A stretch of DNA of 64,000 nucleotides from Actinophytocola algeriensis. Lineage in GTDB: Bacteria; Actinomycetota; Actinomycetes; Mycobacteriales; Pseudonocardiaceae. This document shows positions 60,267 through 64,000 of this stretch, one piece after another (the stretch's first letter is position 1; each line of letters starts with the position of its first letter). Both the position numbers and the translations under genes were made by a program. The notes under the pieces are model-generated. The model searched no databases. It worked only from the letters and a program-made list of their open reading frames with translations, and had not been told where the DNA came from. The stretch lies in NCBI RefSeq assembly GCF_014203735.1, contig NZ_JACHJQ010000005.1:372001-436000 (forward strand). Reading direction: 5' to 3'.

Positions 60267-62648
60267 TCAGGTGCAGTGGTGCCGGCGGAGCAGCGGCCGC
60301 TGGCTGCCGTCGGTTCCGCTGAGCATGCCGACGGCCCACACGGCGTTCCGGTTCGTCGCGTGAATCGCGGTCAGCCAACCGGTGGTCGACGGCTCCACGG
60401 GTGCCGGTGCCGTCCACCGGCCGCGTTCGCGGCGCATCAGCAACGGCAGGGTCGTGCCGGGAACACCGGTGTCCCTGGCACCGACGAACCACACCTCGCC
60501 CGAGCTCACCGGGGCGACGTCGGTGAACGTGCCGGCCAGTCCGGGCGCCGGGTCCGTGTCGGACCACCTGGTGCCGTCCCAGTGCAGGGCCAGCGGGCGC
60601 CTGCCCGTCGTGTTCCCGGCGGTGCCGACCGCCCAGGCGTCGTCCGGTGCGGACGCCCGCACGTGGCTCAGGTCGGCGCCCGGCACGTTGTCGGCAGGTG
60701 TGTGGTGCCAGCCGGTGCCGTCCCAGTGCAGCAGCAACGCGCCGTTCGCGGTCCGGCCGACGGCCCACACATCACCAGCACTGGTGCCGCCCACCGCCGT
60801 CAGCACCGCACCAGGAGTGTCGTCGGCATCGACGAGGCTCCACTGGCCGCCGGCCCACCGCAGGACCAGCACCCGTGTGCTGCCGGCGACCGCGGCCCAG
60901 CCCACCGCCCACGCCTCGGCCGGGTTCGCCGCCCAGACTCCGAGCAGGGAGGTCGACGTCGCGCCAGGGACGGCGGGCACCGGCGACTCGGTCCACCCGG
61001 ACCCGTTCCAACGCAGGACGAAACCCCTCCTGGTCGGGCCGCTGTTCCCGACCGCCCATGCCAGCTCGGGGGCGGGCGCGGTGACCGACTGCAGTTGGCT
61101 CCACTCACCGGGGCCCTCGACGGGTGTCGCTGTCCAGGAGTGACCGTCCCAGTGCGCGACCAGCGGTCCGCGATCGGTGGCGGCGCCGGTCCAGCCGACC
61201 ATCCACGCGTCGGTCGCGGTCCGGGCAGTCACGTCGAGATATCCGGTGTGGTCCGGTGCCGGTGCGGGTGCGGTGACCGTCTGCCAGGCCGGAACGCACG
61301 GCGGAGGCGGCGGTTGCGGAGAGGTCGTGCTCTCGGGCGGCGCGGTCGTGGGCGGAGTGGACTCCGGAGAGCCGCCCGGTGCGGGTTCGGACGTGTGCGG
61401 TGAGGTGGTCTGGACCGCCCCGGGCGGGTGCAGCGCCTGGTCGAACACGGGTGTCACCGGGGGAGGCGTATGCCCCGGGCCCGGGGCCGGGCCGGCCGCG
61501 GACCGTGGTTCGTCGCGGTCCGGCATGGCCTCGGCGTGTCCCGTCGGGGGTTGGGAGGAGATCAGGACGGCCATCCCCGTCGCGACGAGGGCGACCACGC
61601 CGACGATCGCGGTGACCACCCGGCGCAGGAGCTCGGGATTGAGGTGGACGAGCTGGACGATCGTGTCCGAGCCCGGGACCCGGCCCAGCGTGGCGCTCAC
61701 CGCCGCCCGCGCGCGGTCGACCGCCGAAACCGCACCGCCGGTCACGCCACCGGTCACGCCCGGGACGGCCGCCGACATGGGCAGGTCCGGCCGCCCCTCC
61801 CCGCCGCGGGTGACGATCGCCGCGATGGCTCGCCGTCGCTCCTCCTCGTCCTCCGCGAGCCCGTAGAGAGCAGGTCCGACGGCCCAGCGGCTGTACCTGC
61901 CGGCACTCTCCGCGCGGGGCGCGCAGCGAGGGCAGCCCGCGGCGTGGGCGAGCACGGTCCTGGTCCGGTCCGGGTTCAGCTCGGAGGACACTCCCGGCAC
62001 GGGGTCCGCCAGCTGGGTGCAGTCGTCCCGCCCCGCCCGCACGACGACCAGCGCGACGATCGCCTCGCGGGTGGCCTCACGGGCCCGGTTGAGCTGCCGG
62101 TCGACCCGGTCGCCGGGTAGTCCGACGGCCGCGCCGAGCGCCCTGCCGACCACTGGCCTGCCCTGCTCGACACTCAGCCGCAGGTGTTCGCGCATCAGGT
62201 CGCGCATGGTGGGTTTGAGGCTGGCGACCGCTCTCCCGAGCGTCTGCCACAGCTCTCGTTTGCCGAGCAGGTACAGCAGGTCGTCGGGCACCTCCGGCGG
62301 CCCGGCGTCGCGAGCGAGTTCCAACGCGGGCTCCGCGGGCTGCCGCGACCGGTCGCGGCCCGACTCGGCGAGCTTGCGGCGCCGCGTGCCCTCGGTGTAC
62401 CGCTCCATGAGCACGTTCCGCGCGATGCCGGCGAGCCATGCGTCCAGCACCTCGATCCGGGCGGACTTGCCGATGCCCTCGAGCGCGCGGGTGACGACCT
62501 CGCTGACGCTGTCGTCGATGTCCTCGCGTGCGGACAGCCGGGCGTGGAAGAAGGGGCGCAGCCTCGTGCGGCACCGCTCGAACAGTTCCCGGCGCGCGGC
62601 GGGCTCGCCCGCGCGGAGCCGCTCGAGCAGGTCGTCGTCGGTGTTCAC
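60267..62648 (-). CDS. Transmembrane ECF-type sigma factor with ZAS motif and extracellular seven-blade propeller
   Basis: The product is 793 residues from GTG 62648 (GGAGG 6 nt upstream). Residues 1-95 resemble sigma region 2 (DLLERLRAGEPAARRELFER, WLAGIARNVLMERY); residues 140-195 hold a region 4 HTH (VVGRALGAAVGLPGDRVDRQ). HAAGCPRC near 235-242 is the Hx3Cx2C zinc motif of anti-sigma factors. A membrane helix lies at about 343-364. A Pro/Thr linker then leads to seven repeats of about 45 residues, each with a VWAVG-like strand and an xHWDGxxW turn. Inferred to sense an outside signal directly. Propeller ligand unknown. Confidence 0.85.
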   Translation of the reverse strand: MNTDDDLLERLRAGEPAARRELFERCRTRLRPFFHARLSAREDIDDSVSEVVTRALEGIGKSARIEVLDAWLAGIARNVLMERYTEGTRRRKLAESGRDRSRQPAEPALELARDAGPPEVPDDLLYLLGKRELWQTLGRAVASLKPTMRDLMREHLRLSVEQGRPVVGRALGAAVGLPGDRVDRQLNRAREATREAIVALVVVRAGRDDCTQLADPVPGVSSELNPDRTRTVLAHAAGCPRCAPRAESAGRYSRWAVGPALYGLAEDEEERRRAIAAIVTRGGEGRPDLPMSAAVPGVTGGVTGGAVSAVDRARAAVSATLGRVPGSDTIVQLVHLNPELLRRVVTAIVGVVALVATGMAVLISSQPPTGHAEAMPDRDEPRSAAGPAPGPGHTPPPVTPVFDQALHPPGAVQTTSPHTSEPAPGGSPESTPPTTAPPESTTSPQPPPPPCVPAWQTVTAPAPAPDHTGYLDVTARTATDAWMVGWTGAATDRGPLVAHWDGHSWTATPVEGPGEWSQLQSVTAPAPELAWAVGNSGPTRRGFVLRWNGSGWTESPVPAVPGATSTSLLGVWAANPAEAWAVGWAAVAGSTRVLVLRWAGGQWSLVDADDTPGAVLTAVGGTSAGDVWAVGRTANGALLLHWDGTGWHHTPADNVPGADLSHVRASAPDDAWAVGTAGNTTGRRPLALHWDGTRWSDTDPAPGLAGTFTDVAPVSSGEVWFVGARDTGVPGTTLPLLMRRERGRWTAPAPVEPSTTGWLTAIHATNRNAVWAVGMLSGTDGSQRPLLRRHHCT

Positions 62649-62846
62649 GCGTTGCCTCCGAAAGTCGACCGAACACACCGTGAGACCAGTGGACGCCGCG
62701 GTCGAAATCTCCCCACTCCCGACCAGAATTCCGCCCGATCTGTTGCGAATGCAATCGACCATCCCGGTGACCGCCGTCAGCGGGGGAGGAAATACCGCGC
62801 ACCGCCACTACCCCCTCATGAACACCCAGCCGAAGGAGGGACTCCG

Positions 62847-63467
62847 ATGAACACGACATCGTGGTGGCGCCGGAAGTCCCCGGACCACCGCATCCCGGAG
62901 CACCGCACGATCGTCGTCGTCGACATGACCGGTTCGGGGAGCTGGCACAACCAGGTACAACTGCGGGCCCGCGCCGCGTTGACCGAGTCGGTCCGGGCCG
63001 CGCTGCGCGGCGCCGGAATCCCGCGCCATTCGGTAGCGGTGGAGGACCGCGGCGACGGGATGATCCTCCTGTTCCCCGCGACTGTCCCGAAGGTCGTGAT
63101 CCTCGACCCGGCGATCCGCCTGCTCGCCGAAGGCATGAACGCCCACAACACGACGTCGGGAGATCCACGCATCCGCCTCAGGCTGTCCGTGCACGCCGGC
63201 GAGGTGCACCGGCACGGACGAGGCTGGGCGGGCAGCGACCTGAACACCGCATGCCGCCTGGTCAACGCGGGCCCGCTGTACGACCTGCTACGCAGGCACC
63301 CCCACACGGACCTGGCACTGGTCCTCTCCGACGTCATCTACCAGGGCACCGCGCGCCACCACTACCGCGACATCGACCCGGCCACCTACCACCCGATCTC
63401 CGTACAGGTCAAGGAACTGCACGCCACTGCCTGGCTCACCGCCCTGAGAACCACAGCTACGTGGTGA
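62847..63467 (+). CDS. Class III nucleotidyl cyclase-like regulatory protein
   Basis: The product is 206 residues (AAGGAGG upstream). TIVVVDMTGSGSW opens the fold, VEDRGDGMILLFP follows where catalytic cyclases have the second metal site, and RLSVHAGEVHRHGRGW then DLNTACRLVNA match the cyclase dimerisation/substrate segments. Standard catalytic Asp/Asn/Arg residues are only partly kept, so it may be a degenerate sensor rather than an enzyme. Divergent from the sigma-factor gene with 198 bp between. Confidence 0.78.
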   Translation: MNTTSWWRRKSPDHRIPEHRTIVVVDMTGSGSWHNQVQLRARAALTESVRAALRGAGIPRHSVAVEDRGDGMILLFPATVPKVVILDPAIRLLAEGMNAHNTTSGDPRIRLRLSVHAGEVHRHGRGWAGSDLNTACRLVNAGPLYDLLRRHPHTDLALVLSDVIYQGTARHHYRDIDPATYHPISVQVKELHATAWLTALRTTATW

Positions 63468-63495
63468 CCAGCGCGCGCACGTTGGGTTCATCTGG

Positions 63496-63945
63496 TCAGC
63501 GGGCGCGGCCGTCGCGGAGCATGGTGACTGATTTCTCGACGCGTGCTGCTCGTGTCTCGGCTTTCTTGGCGCTGGTCACCTGGTGGACGTGCCATGACTG
63601 CTTGCTGTAGGACAGTGTGTTCCAGAACTTCCTGGCCGCCTCGTCCGCGGTGAGCGCGGCGGCGAGGTCTTCGGGTACCTCGATCTCACGGGGCTCGGTG
63701 TCGAGTTCCACGTCGACGTCGAAGACCTGTCCGGTTTCGATTCCGCTCTGCGCGCGCCGTTCGGCGCTCACACCGAGGAGAAACCGGCCACCCATCCTGG
63801 CGATCGAGGTCCGGAACGTGAAACCGTCGACGGTCACGGTCACCTTCGGGTGACCGCCTCCGCCCACACCCTCGACGACGTCCTCGGGCACCTCGAAGCC
63901 CGCGGTGGTCTTGCCGGTCGACTCCAGCTCAGCACGAAATCTCAT
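63496..63945 (-). CDS. YdeI/OmdA-type protein with DUF1905 domain
   Basis: The product is 149 residues from ATG 63945 (63978 possible but unlike the family start). MRFRAELESTGKTTAGFEVP and VEGVGGGGHPKVTVTVDG are DUF1905; the C terminus (ARKFWNTLSYSKQSWHVHQV, SAKKAETRAARVEKSVTML) is the YdeI/OmdA helical part. Family members are linked to bacteriocin or polymyxin tolerance, exact role unknown. Confidence 0.87.
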   Translation of the reverse strand: MRFRAELESTGKTTAGFEVPEDVVEGVGGGGHPKVTVTVDGFTFRTSIARMGGRFLLGVSAERRAQSGIETGQVFDVDVELDTEPREIEVPEDLAAALTADEAARKFWNTLSYSKQSWHVHQVTSAKKAETRAARVEKSVTMLRDGRAR

Positions 63946-64000
63946 ACGGCCATGATGACAAGCCGGCTTCGCGCTCATGTCTCGCTTTCTCCACCCGGCC

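Overview
The window is 64 kb of high-GC DNA (roughly 70% by eye, strong G/C preference at third codon positions, many GTG starts) from an actinomycete. The gene set suggests the Pseudonocardiales: Amycolatopsis/Lentzea-type regulators, an LAxTG sortase signal, a CebR-type cellulose operator, a fatty acyl-AMP ligase with a polyketide synthase, and an antigen-85-like esterase. The genus cannot be fixed from the sequence alone. No rRNA, tRNA or CRISPR array was seen.

Layout. (1) 1-12.1 kb: ordinary accessory genes. They include a disulfide oxidoreductase, a Kelch protein broken by a frameshift, a LysR regulator, a three-gene membrane operon, an HxlR/MFS drug-efflux pair and a Tat-exported ketosteroid-dehydrogenase-like flavoprotein. 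(2) 12.2-24.3 kb: a metal-acquisition locus. It has an ABC transporter (lipoprotein receptor, ATPase, permease) and six further exported proteins carrying the actinobacterial surface-anchored repeat domain. Two of those have LAxTG sorting signals, and one is a WxL-like protein next to its predicted WxL-interacting partner. Four AT-rich Zur-like palindromes sit in front of the transcription units. I read it as a zinc-responsive (Zur) uptake system in which wall-anchored proteins pass metal to the receptor. (3) 24.3-37.4 kb: mixed genes: a lipoprotein/membrane pair, MerR with an SDR-NTF2 fusion, a DHFR-like reductase, a GH12 cellulase with a perfect CebR box, a glucose dehydrogenase, HxlR and two PucR-type regulators. 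It also holds gene remnants and the second copy of a MITE-like repeat (first copy at 18.2 kb). (4) 37.5-52.8 kb: one long minus-strand operon of eight genes. In transcription order: secretory lipase, ferredoxin reductase, membrane desaturase, MFS exporter, a 2037-residue PKS (ACP-KS-AT-DH-KR-ACP-ACP-TE), antigen-85-like esterase, fatty acyl-AMP ligase and GT39-type glycosyltransferase. This looks like a pathway for an unsaturated, PKS-extended envelope lipid moved onto an exported acceptor. (5) 53-64 kb: a membrane protein, a secreted hydrolase, a patch of truncated genes, a lower-GC pair (SIS-like protein and berberine-bridge-type flavoenzyme), a VOC protein, a transmembrane sigma factor with an extracellular seven-blade propeller, a cyclase-like protein and a YdeI/OmdA-type protein.

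The strongest leads are the Zur-like surface-protein locus (with a split, order-swapped repeat inside the receptor), the Pks13-like lipid operon flanked by inverted short repeats, and the sigma factor that carries its own zinc-binding anti-sigma motif, membrane anchor and propeller. Several genes show single-base frame breaks in short G/C runs, so sequencing indels must be excluded before calling them pseudogenes.
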